Of a DNA stretch of 64,000 nucleotides, positions 50,667 through 61,719 are shown one piece after another (the first letter of the stretch is position 1; every line of letters starts with the position of its first letter). The DNA lies in NCBI GenBank assembly GCA_037957365.1, contig JARHVA010000157.1, positions 1,571,001-1,635,000 of the forward strand. The letters run 5' to 3'. The notes under the pieces are model-generated. The model was given only the letters and a program-made list of their open reading frames with translations, did not search any database and was not told the DNA's origin. This stretch comes from Torreya grandis (Eukaryota; Streptophyta; Pinopsida; Cupressales; Taxaceae). The position numbers were made by a program, and so were the translations under genes.

Positions 50667-53090
50667 TTCGGGTATCTTGTAATGAACACTAAATTTTATG
50701 TTGTTGTTCATTATTAAAATCTTGATTAGTATAATAAATTTTATTCTTCATCAAATTTTTAGAGGGTTTATGAAATTTTAAGGTTTTGAATAAAAAATCT
50801 CAAAAACCTCAGGATTTGTTAAAATCACTCGATCACCTTAGCGACTAAAAAAAATTGTAGGGGATTTTTTGCATGTAAAATATTGGTGCAGATCTGGTTT
50901 GCATGTATGCCTTACTAGTAGAAGAGGTGAAAAAATACTTATAATATATTTACATTGGTATTTTGAGTTACAAATCTAGATCTTGGTAGAGAAAGGCATT
51001 GGAGAAAGGAAAATACTAGATCTAAGCATAACAAAAAGAGGCATTTTTTTGCCTCATATTTTTTTTAAGATCTAATAATTCTTACTATCTTGGAGTTGAA
51101 AAATCTACATCTGCTTCCTTATTTTGGATCATTTATTGCTTAATATCTAGTGGAGTGTTGAAATTTACACCTTTGTTGCTACATTGGTTTTGTTTTCCTT
51201 GTTGGGAATTGGTTTTGACCTCATTGACTATTATGTTGAGAGAAAAAATATTGTTGTGTGACATTTTGGGTGGAGCATTGGATTTGCATTTGTGTTTTGA
51301 GAATTTGAAAGATCTATGTTGAAGATATCTATGTTTGAAACATTTATTTTCAGATTTTGGTCTTTGGCATGTTTTATGGATATTTGTTGTTGGCATACAT
51401 AGGTTGTTGCCGATTTTAAAAGAATGGAGGGTTAGATTCTACTAACCACCTATACATTGGCATAGATCATTATACCAACTTCCATTCATGCACAACTATA
51501 TTTGAGTTATCCAATTGTCATCACCACACAACCTTGTAGCTACCTCACCATCCATCAGCCTCTCTACAGTCCAAGCCTACTCGTCATCCATTTCCACTGC
51601 CCTGCATCCTCTTTAGGGGATATTTTCATGGTTGTGGAGCCTGGATAATGTTCTTATAATTGTTAGGTTCTTTTCTCTATGTATTAGGACATATTTATTA
51701 CTCCTAGAAATCATAAATTCTATCATAATGCAAGTGTATATCACTCTCCTCATCTCCATTATTGCTAACCTAAATCTACTCTCCACCATCTTTGTGGCCT
51801 CCTTTTGAGCCTATAGTTGGTTGACATAACTAGATCTAGTTCTAAAATGACTTGACCATTTTGAGAACAACATTTACTCTAACACTCACTCATGGTCTTG
51901 GTAGTGTTATTTCTTGGCTCAAATGACTTGCTAGCCATCCCTCAAGGCTATTATTTCCTTGATCGGCTCATAGCCTGGTCAAGCTTGGCATCGAAATCAA
52001 GTTATTTCACCATCCATGTCTCATTTTATTTTCAACCTTTGAAAATTCCATTGTAGTCTTTATTAATCACATTCCCTATCTCCATTGGCTGATTATAACT
52101 CACCCACCATTCACACCTGCCCACTGTCATTTCTACTACCTACACACTATCAAAAGCATGAATAGGTAGTTGGCAGATTTTCTATAAGTTTATAAATGAT
52201 ATTTTATTCTATTTTTTTTAGTTTAAGCCTAAGATGGCTATATCATGTTGTAAAGTGGGGACATTTAATTATCAGTGGGAGAAAATCATTATTTGTTTGG
52301 GGCTAATAATATGCTAGTGGAGGACAAAGTCTCGATGGGTGGATTTGGAAGTGGAATTGATTATTGAGGGGGGATCCTTATTACAAGTGAGGCATGATAA
52401 TTTTTTGATTTTTTTTTATTATTTTTTAAAAAATAATACATTGTAAAGGAAATAATTACATTGGTTTTTTATCTTCTATTTTCACCTATCAAAGATGAAG
52501 GGTGAGGTCCAAGTTGGTAGGAGGCTAATTCCCCCTCAAAAATGAAACCATTGCATTCTTCTTTCTGAGCTCATTCCAATGAGTGGCTATAAGGCTACCT
52601 TTCTCCTTGTCTGCATGAGCATTTAAACTTTTAAGTGAAAATTCATTAAAATAGGCCATTAATGATGAGAAATTGATTATGCCATAACTTTTGCTTGATA
52701 ACTCATATTTGAGTGCCATTTTTTGCATAAGTGCTTTATTTTTTATTACCATTACATTGGTCCTATTTTCATTATAAAACACACTAAAGCTATAAAGTGC
52801 ATATTCAGGGGGTATGGGCCCTATTGCTTTCCACAACATGCATTGTACACTGATTGCTCTCATCTATATGGACTCATTTTCAATAGACTCTAAAGTCCAT
52901 CTGTAGATCATTCACCATTGATATCCCTCATTATAGCACTAATTGCTCATTTAGATGCATTCTTAGTTATGTTTGACGTCTTGATCATGAGCGTGTTTTA
53001 GGGATTCATCATAGAGTATTTTATGCAATCTTGCACTTCTTAGGTGTCTTCTCTCAATCATGTTAGCTCCACTTAAGAGATACCTCTTGA
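50667..53090 (+). other. Long leader of the copia-type element, mostly non-coding
   Basis: No copia protein motif is visible on the plus strand. It is unusually long for a leader (about 2.4 kb), so it may include foreign sequence; one antisense open frame lies at 52,525-52,863. Confidence 0.5.
52525..52863 (-). CDS. Uncharacterised 112-residue open frame, antisense to the LTR element
   Basis: An ATG-to-stop frame without interruption and with an ordinary protein-like composition (W-K-A-I-G-P-I-P-P-E-Y, H-A-D-K-E-K-G, H-W-N-E-L-R-K-K) in a region where almost everything else is broken. It runs against the element's own coding direction and resembles no retrotransposon protein I know. It might be a captured host exon, a younger insert, or chance. 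No promoter or splice sites were identified. Confidence 0.3.
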   Translation of the reverse strand: MRAISVQCMLWKAIGPIPPEYALYSFSVFYNENRTNVMVIKNKALMQKMALKYELSSKSYGIINFSSLMAYFNEFSLKSLNAHADKEKGSLIATHWNELRKKNAMVSFLRGN

Positions 53091-53510
53091 GGAGAGTTTT
53101 CAGTCTCTAGTTATCTTTCTTGGTAAGATTAACTATGATTCATGGTGTGTGTACATGAAACATTCACTCAAGGAATGAGAACTTATTCCATTCTTATATG
53201 GACAAATTCTTATTCCTATTGACCCAAGTCAATACAATGACTAGGCTAACTCTTGTGATTGTGTCTATGGTCACTTATTGTTACATGTTTCATCAGATTT
53301 ACACCACCATGTAGAGCACATAGAGTGTCCCTCTACTTTTTGGACCACTCTTCAAAGTCTTTTTGGAGATCTAGCTAAGACTTATGTCACACCTCCTCCT
53401 CCATTGCCCATCGTCTCTTCTCAGATAGTTGTACTATCACCTCTTACTTTTATTTCTTATGATAACACATCTATGGTGGATAGTTCTCTTCCTTCTATTG
53501 ATCCCCCACT
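53090..53510 (+). pseudogene. Copia-type gag remnant
   Basis: Plus-strand reading from about 53,097 gives L-V-I-F-L-G-K-I-N-Y-D-S-W, then from 53,278 an open frame L-H-V-S-S-D-L-H-H-H-V-E-H, F-W-T-T-L-Q-S-L-F-G. The order matches the N-terminal half of plant copia gag. The frame then becomes Pro/Ser-rich and ends at 53,514. Integrase and RT, which should follow, are absent; only 0.7 kb remains before the 3' LTR, so the pol region was deleted. Confidence 0.65.
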
Positions 53511-53514
53511 ATAG

Positions 53515-54225
53515 GATGAGATTTTTATAGACCTTATTTATCTCATTATATATTTTACATCCATTCTTATGTAGATTATTACTCTTTTAGAGCCTTCATA
53601 GAATTGCACTTTGGAGGATTCCACTATTTAAATTTTGAGTACACCTATTGTGAGCATCGATGACCCATCACTTCTTGTGGACTTTCCTTATTCAATTGTT
53701 TAGTTATGTTCCACTATTCTCATGGGCATTCTTTCAGTGAATGTTCCATGTCATTCTTCTGACTAGTTCACTTCAGTGGTATTACTTTCAGCTTATGTGC
53801 ACATTCTTGCCAAACCTATGCCACAAATATAATTTGGACCACATTTAGATATATTTTTAATGCTACCTTCATCTTCTATTATGTAATGGGTATACTTTTA
53901 GTACTGCATCATGTTCTTCCTTTGCCAAAGGAAATAAATATTGTTTAATGCGAATGGAGCTTCTATAGTATTCAGGTAGAGGATCTCATCATTAACCTTT
54001 ATCATCTTACGAGTTGTGCTCAGAGTATTGACTACTTCAGCATCATCATCTAGCGGTTCTTTTAGTACCCTCTTCTCTATTTCTCTCTTTTTAGGGGGAG
54101 TTTTTTCCCATTGGGTTTTCTCCCTTTCTCTACTTTATGAAAGATGTTTTGTACTTGGGTACCTAATTAGGCCTAGTTACCAGGACCCAATTCTTATACC
54201 CACTTAAGCTATGCTTAAGGGGAGG
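53515..54225 (+). other. Degenerate internal tail ending in a polypurine tract
   Basis: Ser/Thr/Leu-rich broken frames with no pol motifs. The tract AAGGGGAGG at 54,217-54,225 abuts the LTR start and is the plus-strand primer site. Confidence 0.7.
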
Positions 54226-54794
54226 TGTTGGTGTAGCATTTTACCCTTGAATGATTTTTTACTACACCTATTTAATTTATCTTTCTTAGGAGGCTAATTA
54301 AGTCTTTATTAGGTGAGTGATGAGCCCAAGAGTAATTAATTATAATTACTTGTTAAGCTTACTTAAGGTATGTCAACATTATGTTGTCATTATGTTGGCA
54401 TTCCTACCCACCCACTCAAATAACTTATATATAGGCCTCTTATCCAAGGCATGTAGTGTGGATAAGTGTGGAGTATTTGGTTTCTCATTCTAAGCCATTA
54501 CTGACTTGAGCATTCAATGAGGCTTGTGGATCTACATGGCCCTTGTGCCATTTATATAGTATGATTGTAAGACTTGTATATTGTGCTAATTAGTTAAGAG
54601 ATATGAAATCTATGAGTATTATAGCTATGATCTTATTGAGATATAATATTTTAATCATTGTAATGCATTTCATTTCCACCTCACTCTGAATACATTATTG
54701 TAGTTCTACTCTCTTCGATTTCTATCTTGAACAGTTGTGTGTGTTTGATTTATAGTCACTAGTCTTGGAAATCTAATTCTATATGATGCTTATA
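54226..54794 (+). repeat. 3' LTR of the copia-type element
   Basis: Begins TGTTGGTGTAG after the polypurine tract and aligns with 50,103-50,654. The 3' edge is uncertain: the expected TTCTTACA reads GCTTATA, followed by a short T-rich stretch before the G1 LTR resumes. Confidence 0.85.
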
Positions 54795-54829
54795 TATTTT
54801 TTATGGTATCTTGAAATTTTGTTCCCACC

Positions 54830-55380
54830 AAACCATTTTTCCCATAACTATTATGAAGATAAAAAATTAGGATTTCATCATTTAATAAGGAGTGGTAGTC
54901 CATAACCTTGATCTAAATGTACCAGATCGAAGGCGATGTTGAACCCATAATCATCCAAGTGATCATATCATATTTCAATAGTTATTATATGGTCAAAAAC
55001 ATGTGTCCAACCTAGACACTAGCATTAACACAATCATCCCATGATGATGCAAGTGTCTATGATTATAAAGACACTTAATCCAAAATTTGGTGACTATTCT
55101 AAAATATTCTTCTAGTCTACTTTATGCCTATTCTATATTCAAATCTATATTAGCATCAAAACCAACTAAGTATTTTTTTTTTATTATCATTGAAATATAT
55201 AACATAGATGTACTTTCCATTTTTAGCATATCTCAACATAATAAATTCAATATATGTTTTATCTGAGTTTTGAAATTAATTGGCTTACTATACATCTATT
55301 TATCACCGTTATGCTTATTCATTTTCATATTCTTAACCATATCTACCCATATTAGGATCCACATCAAATTTAGGATTGTA
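54830..55380 (+). repeat. G1 3' LTR, piece 3 of 3
   Basis: Resumes at GTTCCCACC, matching 24,629 onwards of the G1 5' LTR (for example AATTTGGTGACTATT at 55,085 against 24,880). It ends near 55,380 at ATTGTA. Confidence 0.88.
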
Positions 55381-55553
55381 TAGGTATATTAGTTTAAATA
55401 GAGATATGATAAAAAATAAAGGATCATATATTGTATATTTTCTATTGAGTTGTGTTCAAAGGAGGTTATCCCTAGAAGAAAATCACGATACTTTGTAGTG
55501 TGATTTTATTATTTTAAATAATATTTGTATCTTATTTTATTTCAAAAAATATT
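55381..55553. other. Short spacer between G1 and G2
   Basis: AT-rich, no motif recognised. It is probably the original DNA between two independent insertions. Confidence 0.5.
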
Positions 55554-56879
55554 TGTATTTAACCCTAATAATTTTAATTAGGGTTATCTAGACGTTAAAG
55601 GGGATAATAAAAATAAAATAACACAAGTGTGATAATAAGATTTATAGCAGGCCATTTAGATGTTAAACTCAGATATAATCATAAAATAAATTTATTGTGC
55701 TAAGATAGTCTAAATATGAAAAGTATAATTATGTTATATATAAAAATGACAAAGAAGTGATGTTCTTAGCTTGTTCTGATGCTAATGTAATTTTAGATCT
55801 GGAACATGTAGAAAGTAGGTTGGAAGGAGATTTTGGAACAATCATCAAATCTTGTATTTGATACTTTTGATACTTTAGATAGTAATTTCAACTTGGGATG
55901 GTTGCATTATCATTAAACTTTTGGGTTTAATGATAGTGTCATGTATGAAATATCTGCTAAAATAAGATGTGACCACCTAGATACTTCTAAGTTTTGTTTC
56001 ACTTTCACTCTGGGGCATTCAAATATGGGTCATGCAGAGTTTTTCTTTATGAAATGTCAAAACCCTATCTTTCCATATTCATAGTGACCTTAGGGGAAAA
56101 TGGGTTAGTGATCATATGGTGTTGAATTACCCAAATACCCTATTATCAGTAGACACTAACTAACAACCAATACTCCAAACAAAACCTCAAACTCATGTAG
56201 TTCTCCCGTATGTGTTGGCTTGTGTGTGAATCATATAATATGTGTAAAAAAATTACAATGATGGCATAACTTGTAAATTGGAAAATTGGCATCTTGGATA
56301 GCTCCTTTAGTACTTCAGATGTGTAGATGTGTAGTCCCTATGACTAGTATGGAAATATGAATAAATAGGGAAACTTTTATTCAATTGAGTATTATTTGGT
56401 ATTTTGTTAGGTGTTCATAAAATTTTGTAGGTGAGGAATGAATAAGGGTTGATATTTTTATAAAAATCCCTTTGAAGTAATAACTTGCATTAAAAAAAGT
56501 AGGCTGATCATTATGATACATTTAATTTGCAAATTATATGAATTTAGGGCATAGGACGCTTGTGTCTGTGTAGGACAGTAACATCGATGCTACTATTTAT
56601 CCTAGATATTAGTGTCTAAGAAGTAAGAAACCAAGTATAGGTTTATAACTTATAGATATGGAAGATAAGTATAATTTAATCATTCTAAGAAAGATAAAAA
56701 GTTTGGTCATCAACACAAGACTAGTTAAACTAAGAGATATAGGCCAAGGGAAATAAAGATAGAGTAGATGTGAGACTTGTAGAAGTAGAAAAGGTGAAGA
56801 AATAGGAGGAATATCCAAGGTCTAAGTTTTATAAGTGTACAAGACCAAGGTTTTATATACTCATAAAATATCATCTACA
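55554..56879 (-). repeat. G2 3' LTR
   Basis: Plus-strand edges TGTATTTAACCC and ATCTACA. It aligns along its length with 61,720-63,046, sharing TAAAATAAGATGTGACCACC and CCTTAGTGTCTAAG-like blocks. The open frame 56,818-56,609 within it is incidental. Confidence 0.9.
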
Positions 56880-56896
56880 TTTCCTCCCCTTTAATC
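56880..56896 (-). other. G2 polypurine tract
   Basis: On the minus strand it reads GATTAAAGGGGAGGAAA directly before the TG of the 3' LTR, the expected plus-strand primer. Confidence 0.85.
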
Positions 56897-57689
56897 TAGT
56901 AAATAGATTACTAGTTTAAAGGAAAGGAATGTGTACCTGGTTGTGTATGCACACCTTATCTTTACGTGTGCCCAAGTTGAGTGCTTTGTGGTTGACTGAC
57001 CTACAACCAAGATCATGTTATAGAATATAATCAATGCATATAATATGGGTTGAAATTACTTGAAATAGATTTAAATTGAAAGAGTAAGGTTTAGGAGTAT
57101 ACATGTGTGTCGATGTAATTGAATTGCCTATTGACAAGTTATTTTGAAAAAATATGTATCATTATAAGGCTCTAAAACTAAAATTAGGATAAATATAGAT
57201 AAATATTTAAAGTTCATATATCCAAGGAGATAGAGAGAGGTATTGGATGGAAATGCCCCCAACTTTGGAGTAAAAGTGAGTTACCACCTACTAGTTGAGA
57301 TTAGTTCAACTATGTAACCTAATGATACTTATAACTTGGTGAGCCATGATGATCAAGTCCAACCTTAAAACTTGGAAATATTGAGTGATTTTATCACCTC
57401 AGCCATATCAAAAGTAAATAAACTACTATAATAAATTGGCTCAATAAAATTCCATAAAATTTTATGGGGTATCAGTATGAAAAAGTTCATGATATGGTAA
57501 CTTTCTATAAAAAGAGTTTTAGAATTTGAAACCGATTTGGATTTTATAATATTAGGCACATGTTGCATAAAATATAAACCTTATATATGTCTCATGTTGA
57601 AACTATGTATAACAATTGTACCAATGTATATAATTCTACCACAAATGTGAATCTAAATCATATGATTTTGTGCTTTATCCAATTAAGAT

Positions 57690-58075
57690 AATTATTTAAG
57701 TGTGGAAAACATGCTTCCAAATCATGTCCCCATTATATATGGATAAATATAAAAACTAATATAAGTACCAATGTGGAGGACATGTTTATAAAACATTCCC
57801 CCACTATAATATGGAGATGTTTAATATTGAATAAATGTGGAGAACATGCTTCCAAAGCATGCCCTAACTAAATTTAGGAACTATGAATGTGTGGAAGCAA
57901 TTCCCATATGACATGCCCCCATTGAATCTAATAATTGATATAAGTACCATATACTGAATGAGTGTGTATAACATGCTTCCAAAGCATGGCCTCACTAAAT
58001 TTGATAACTATGCCAAGTGTGAAGAATATGTCTCTATAACATGCCCACATAATATTCCTCCCCTTTGAGGTGAGG
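57690..58075 (-). repeat. Hairpin minisatellite in G2, six units
   Basis: Units of about 50-75 bp, each starting TGTGGA(G/A) or a variant. Several carry the near-perfect palindrome ACATGCTTCCAAAGCATG, followed by CCC(C/T)A. They are diverged copies of the G1 units at 28,640-28,900. Confidence 0.85.
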
Positions 58076-58169
58076 GAAATATATTAATTGGTAGTTTCCT
58101 CATCTCAAAAGGATAATACAACTATATAATATGTGAATTTAACCATGTAACATATAAAATGGAATATGT

Positions 58170-58478
58170 CTAGGTAGATATATCATTGAAGCACATATAA
58201 CCAATGTGATCAAATATAGGCCTAAGATGTATGATGATGGTCATGGAAAATTCTAGATAGTAACAGTACAATCTCAAAAATAAAATAGTCACACACATAA
58301 GAGCACCCAAAATCAAGTCAAAAAGTAATGGTCTAAAAGACCCCAAACAAGGAGCATGTTCAAATGTCACATAATTAAAGGGGCATGACTTAGTCAAATG
58401 TCCATAAAAGCAAAAATTACAATTTAAATTTCCATATAATAAACCATGGCATATGAAAATGTCAAATAAATCATACAT
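58170..58478 (-). CDS. Small open frame paralleled in G1; coding status unproven
   Basis: A 102-residue frame in the sense orientation of G2, with K-S-C-P-F and F-E-H-A-P near its middle and R-P-L-L-F-D-L-I-L after. G1 has a matching 76-residue frame at 28,243-28,473 with the same anchor residues. The DNA is similar in both copies, so this could be plain DNA homology and not protein constraint. No known family. Confidence 0.25.
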   Translation of the reverse strand: MYDLFDIFICHGLLYGNLNCNFCFYGHLTKSCPFNYVTFEHAPCLGSFRPLLFDLILGALMCVTILFLRLYCYYLEFSMTIIIHLRPIFDHIGYMCFNDIST

Positions 58479-59199
58479 AATAATGGGAGATACAAATAAA
58501 GGTTCATATTCAAATACTCAAACAAGGAATATAATAGAAAATCAAGACACCTAAATAAGTCCATAAAGTAAAGTATAAGAAACTATCATAAACATGTCAT
58601 AGTATCCCATGGATCTAATGTGTTATGAAAAGTGTGTCAAGTGTATAGTATATCAAGTACCATATGTAAGATATAATCATGGATAAATCATGTGTAATTA
58701 TAAATGTAAAATCAAACATGATAATGTAGAGTGATCATCGAATCATATAACCTATGTATATCAATATCAAAAAAGCAGATGCCCCAAATGTCCATACGAC
58801 ATGAGTAGGGGTAAAGCCCAACATTTAAAATAGGAATGTATCATGCATCTGTGTATGTATATGTCAAACTCAAGTAGAAGTGTGACACATATGTGTATTT
58901 AGGAGTAACTCAATATGTCATCTATCAACATGGAACTAACACATAGATTCCAAAGATCCAATAAAACATATAAGTGCTGAAATTATTTTTGGATGTTTTG
59001 ATTTTTTTGGTATTTTTAAAAGGAAATATCATCCTATGATTCCATCCAATTAATGGTCATATGTGTTTCCCTATGGTGAAGCTGGTGCAATACTCTATAT
59101 GTATAGGTGTAATATTTGTTACTATGGCATCAATGGTTTTTTTCATACATATAATAGGACTTGATGATCATGTAGTAGTATTAGAAATAACAGGAGTAG

Positions 59200-59800
59200 G
59201 AGTTTAAATAACCCATAGTTGAGTGCTTTATGGTTTCTTTGGGATATCAATAATATGTACATTTTGAGGTGCTCTAGATATATGAACATGACGCATAGTA
59301 GAATATTTGGATTCTGTGGAATCTAATATATGTCTCTGATGTAATGTTATCTCAAGTACTAGCCACTTATTAAAATGTATTACTTGTTTCTTACCCTTTT
59401 TTAGTGAATTACCATTAGTAGGCTTGATATCTAGTCGTATGGGTATAAATTTATTTTGTTCAATATGATACTCATATGAAATTATGGAAACTATAATTAC
59501 TTGATTGGCATGAATGTGTTTAACACACCCATGCACTATAGAAGGTATTTCTTAAAGAGTGTGTATCCAAGGTATTCCCAATAACATATCAAATATGCCT
59601 ATGGATGGGGTAAATGAAAAGGTAGTAGCCTTGCAAGATCGACCTATAAAGGTAGGTCAATATTGCTAAAAACATTTTGAGAGGTTATGTCAAATGATCT
59701 AACTGATCTAGTAGAGGGTTGTAAATCATGATGATTAAAATCCCAAAGTACGTAAGTAATGTCATCGTGTAAACATTTTCACTTGCAATAATACCAATCA
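59200..59800 (-). pseudogene. G2 protease remnant
   Basis: Minus strand near 59,600-59,570 reads I-F-D-M-L-L-G-I-P-W-I-H-T-L, the C-terminal block of a retropepsin-type protease (compare N-L-I-F-Y-R-P-C-I-N in G1). It continues V-H-G-C-V-K-H-I-H-A-N-Q in the open frame 59,536-59,228. The N-terminal active-site aspartate region is too degraded to identify. Confidence 0.6.
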
Positions 59801-60099
59801 TAACACTACATATGGATTGTTATCAAGGTATGCTTGAATTAATAGAGAATGAAGATCAGAGTCATCATCCTTAATTTCTAGAAGGTCTCTGAAAATTTCA
59901 CATGTAACTACCAATAATCCCATATAGTGGGTGCCCATAATGTGATGTAGGAGGATGTGTATTATATGACATTTACAATTTTGGTTCCTTCTTAGAATGG
60001 TCTTGTAAAATATTTTTAAATATTTTTTATTTATGGTGATCACCAAGTTGTCAACATGATTATTTTGGAGGTTTTTCAAATGTAAGATTTTGGTCATTG

Positions 60100-61650
60100 A
60101 TAAGATCTTAGATCTTATGCTTCAAGGTAAATCATCTACCTATAGAATGTCCTAGTATTTGATGATAATCAAAATAAGCAATTGAAACATATCCTTTTGG
60201 TAGAGGTCAAATCATATCAACCTAAATACGATGAGGGAGAGATATAAGTTGACACTTTAGTAACCGTAGGAGTAAAAAAATTTGGGGACTTGATTAAACA
60301 TGTAAATTATCTCCTTGGTGCATTGGATAAGGCAAGCCAATTAAACTATTATGTAATTATGTTAAACATGGTAGTTATTTCCTTTTTAGGCTCAAGAGGT
60401 TTTTCCTTATAACTTAGAATAATTATGAATTTATTACTATATGTAGCTATAGTTGGTGTGGTTGCTACACACTTGATCTTATTCAATGAAATAAGCTTCA
60501 TTACATGGTTTGTACAACATGTCATAATTCATATAAAGATTTAAACTTCTTTAAAATAATGGAATCATTTAAAGGAGAAAGTAAAGTTTTCTTGACTATA
60601 TATTGCAACTATTTGTCTACCATAAGGTTGGTAATTTTGGATAGCATTGTCTTATATCTCAATACATATTCATTGAGAGGTTTATTAGTTCCTTGATTTA
60701 TTTTATAAATTTGATCATAGGAAGCCTTTTCATAAATAATGGAAAAGTGTGATAAGAAATGGTTTGTAATAGGTTTGGATTTTTTTATGGATTAGAGAGT
60801 TAAATCATATAACTACCTCAAAGCATAGTCTTTGAGGATTCTTGGAAATAATTTGGTCAAAATATTATCATTGGAATCATAGTCAAGGAATGACAAATAA
60901 AATATTTGAATATGTTGTTTAGTATCACCCTTGCCATCATAATATTTGAACTTGGGTGCAACAAATCTAGTTGACAAAGGGTGCAAAGAGATCTCAAGTG
61001 TAAGATAGTTATGCAATACATCTTGTGAATATATAGTAAGAGGGGATTTTAAAGCTTTTTATATAATATTTGTAATCTTATCCTCCAAGGTTTTTATAAC
61101 TTGGAGGAATGATTGAAATGTATACTTGGTGAGTTTTATATTATCAATATGAGTAGTCACCGGAGGGGATAAAAACATGTTTTCAGTAGTAATAGTCATT
61201 AAAACCAATTTTTATGTTGAAATAACTGATAATTTCATAATATATGCATCAATATTAGAATCAAGAAACAAAGGTTTAAACACATAACATGTGCCCCCAC
61301 TATATGTATTTTTTTGTAATGTGTTCAAGGGAAGGGATGTTTCCACTAGAGTTTTGGATATTTTTGCCTTGAGTATAGTTTTTCAAAATCTCATCAAGAT
61401 ATTTAGGGTTTTTTTGAATGCATTCATGAAAAAATATAATTTCATGCACTTTATCATGGTTCATTTACTCATTTTCATTTATTTCATGGTTTTTGTTATC
61501 AAAATCTTCTTCTATGATAACCATATTAGTATTTTTTCATTCTCATCATTGATATTATCAATATATTCAATAAGTACACCTCCCAATCTAGGGCTATGCC
61601 TATTTTTCATGAAAAATAGTAAAATTGGGAAATTAAAAGGTACAAAATTT
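60100..61650 (-). pseudogene. G2 gypsy-type gag with knuckle relative
   Basis: The open frame 61,016-60,813 reads R-F-V-A-P-K-F-K-Y-Y-D-G-K-G-D-T and I-L-T-K-L-F-P-R-I-L-K-D, the classic start of the retrotrans_gag domain in plant gypsy elements. Broken frames continue through about 60,500. At about 60,180-60,147 the minus strand reads Y-F-D-Y-H-Q-I-L-G-H-S-I, a C-x-x-H-type motif of Tat-like gags whose first Cys is now Phe. It would have formed the particle. The upstream start is unclear. Confidence 0.75.
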
Positions 61651-61719
61651 TAAAACACTACTTGGTTTAAAACCCTCATAATCAAAAAAATTGCATTCAT
61701 ACTAATTAGGTTCACCAAA

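Larger units (their letters stand above)
49211..54794 (+). mobile_element. Rearranged copia-type LTR element inserted in the G1 LTR
   Basis: It contains four LTR-derived segments: inverted full (49,211-49,744), direct partial (49,839-50,102), direct full (50,103-50,654) and direct full (54,226-54,794). The internal region 50,655-54,225 has a tRNA-Met type primer site and gag remnants but no integrase or RT. The flanks are the two halves of the G1 LTR. A clean target duplication is not visible; GAATC (49,206-49,210) and GTATC (about 54,816) are an imperfect candidate pair. Confidence 0.8.
24380..55380 (+). mobile_element. Gypsy-type LTR element G1, interrupted twice in its 3' LTR
   Basis: A 5' LTR remnant (24,380-25,175), internal region (25,176-29,722) and 3' LTR in three pieces (29,723-29,862; 48,615-49,210; about 54,830-55,380). 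The three pieces add up to about 1.29 kb, agreeing with the 1.33-kb LTRs of the related element G2 at 55,554-63,046. The two gaps are an 18.75-kb TIR element and a copia-type LTR element. Internal coding contains protease but no reverse transcriptase, RNase H or integrase that I can see. Lineage is gypsy-like by protease and by the gag of the related G2. Confidence 0.85.
56897..59060 (-). other. G2 non-coding 3' internal region shared with G1
   Basis: Aligns with G1 27,701-29,722 in the element's own orientation. It holds the hairpin minisatellite at 57,690-58,075 and a small open frame (58,478-58,170) that has a counterpart in G1. Confidence 0.8.

Noticed and set aside
61291..61653. 120-residue Phe/Ile-rich plus-strand frame
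   Set aside because: It is antisense to the G2 gag leader and has the composition of AT-rich shadow translation.
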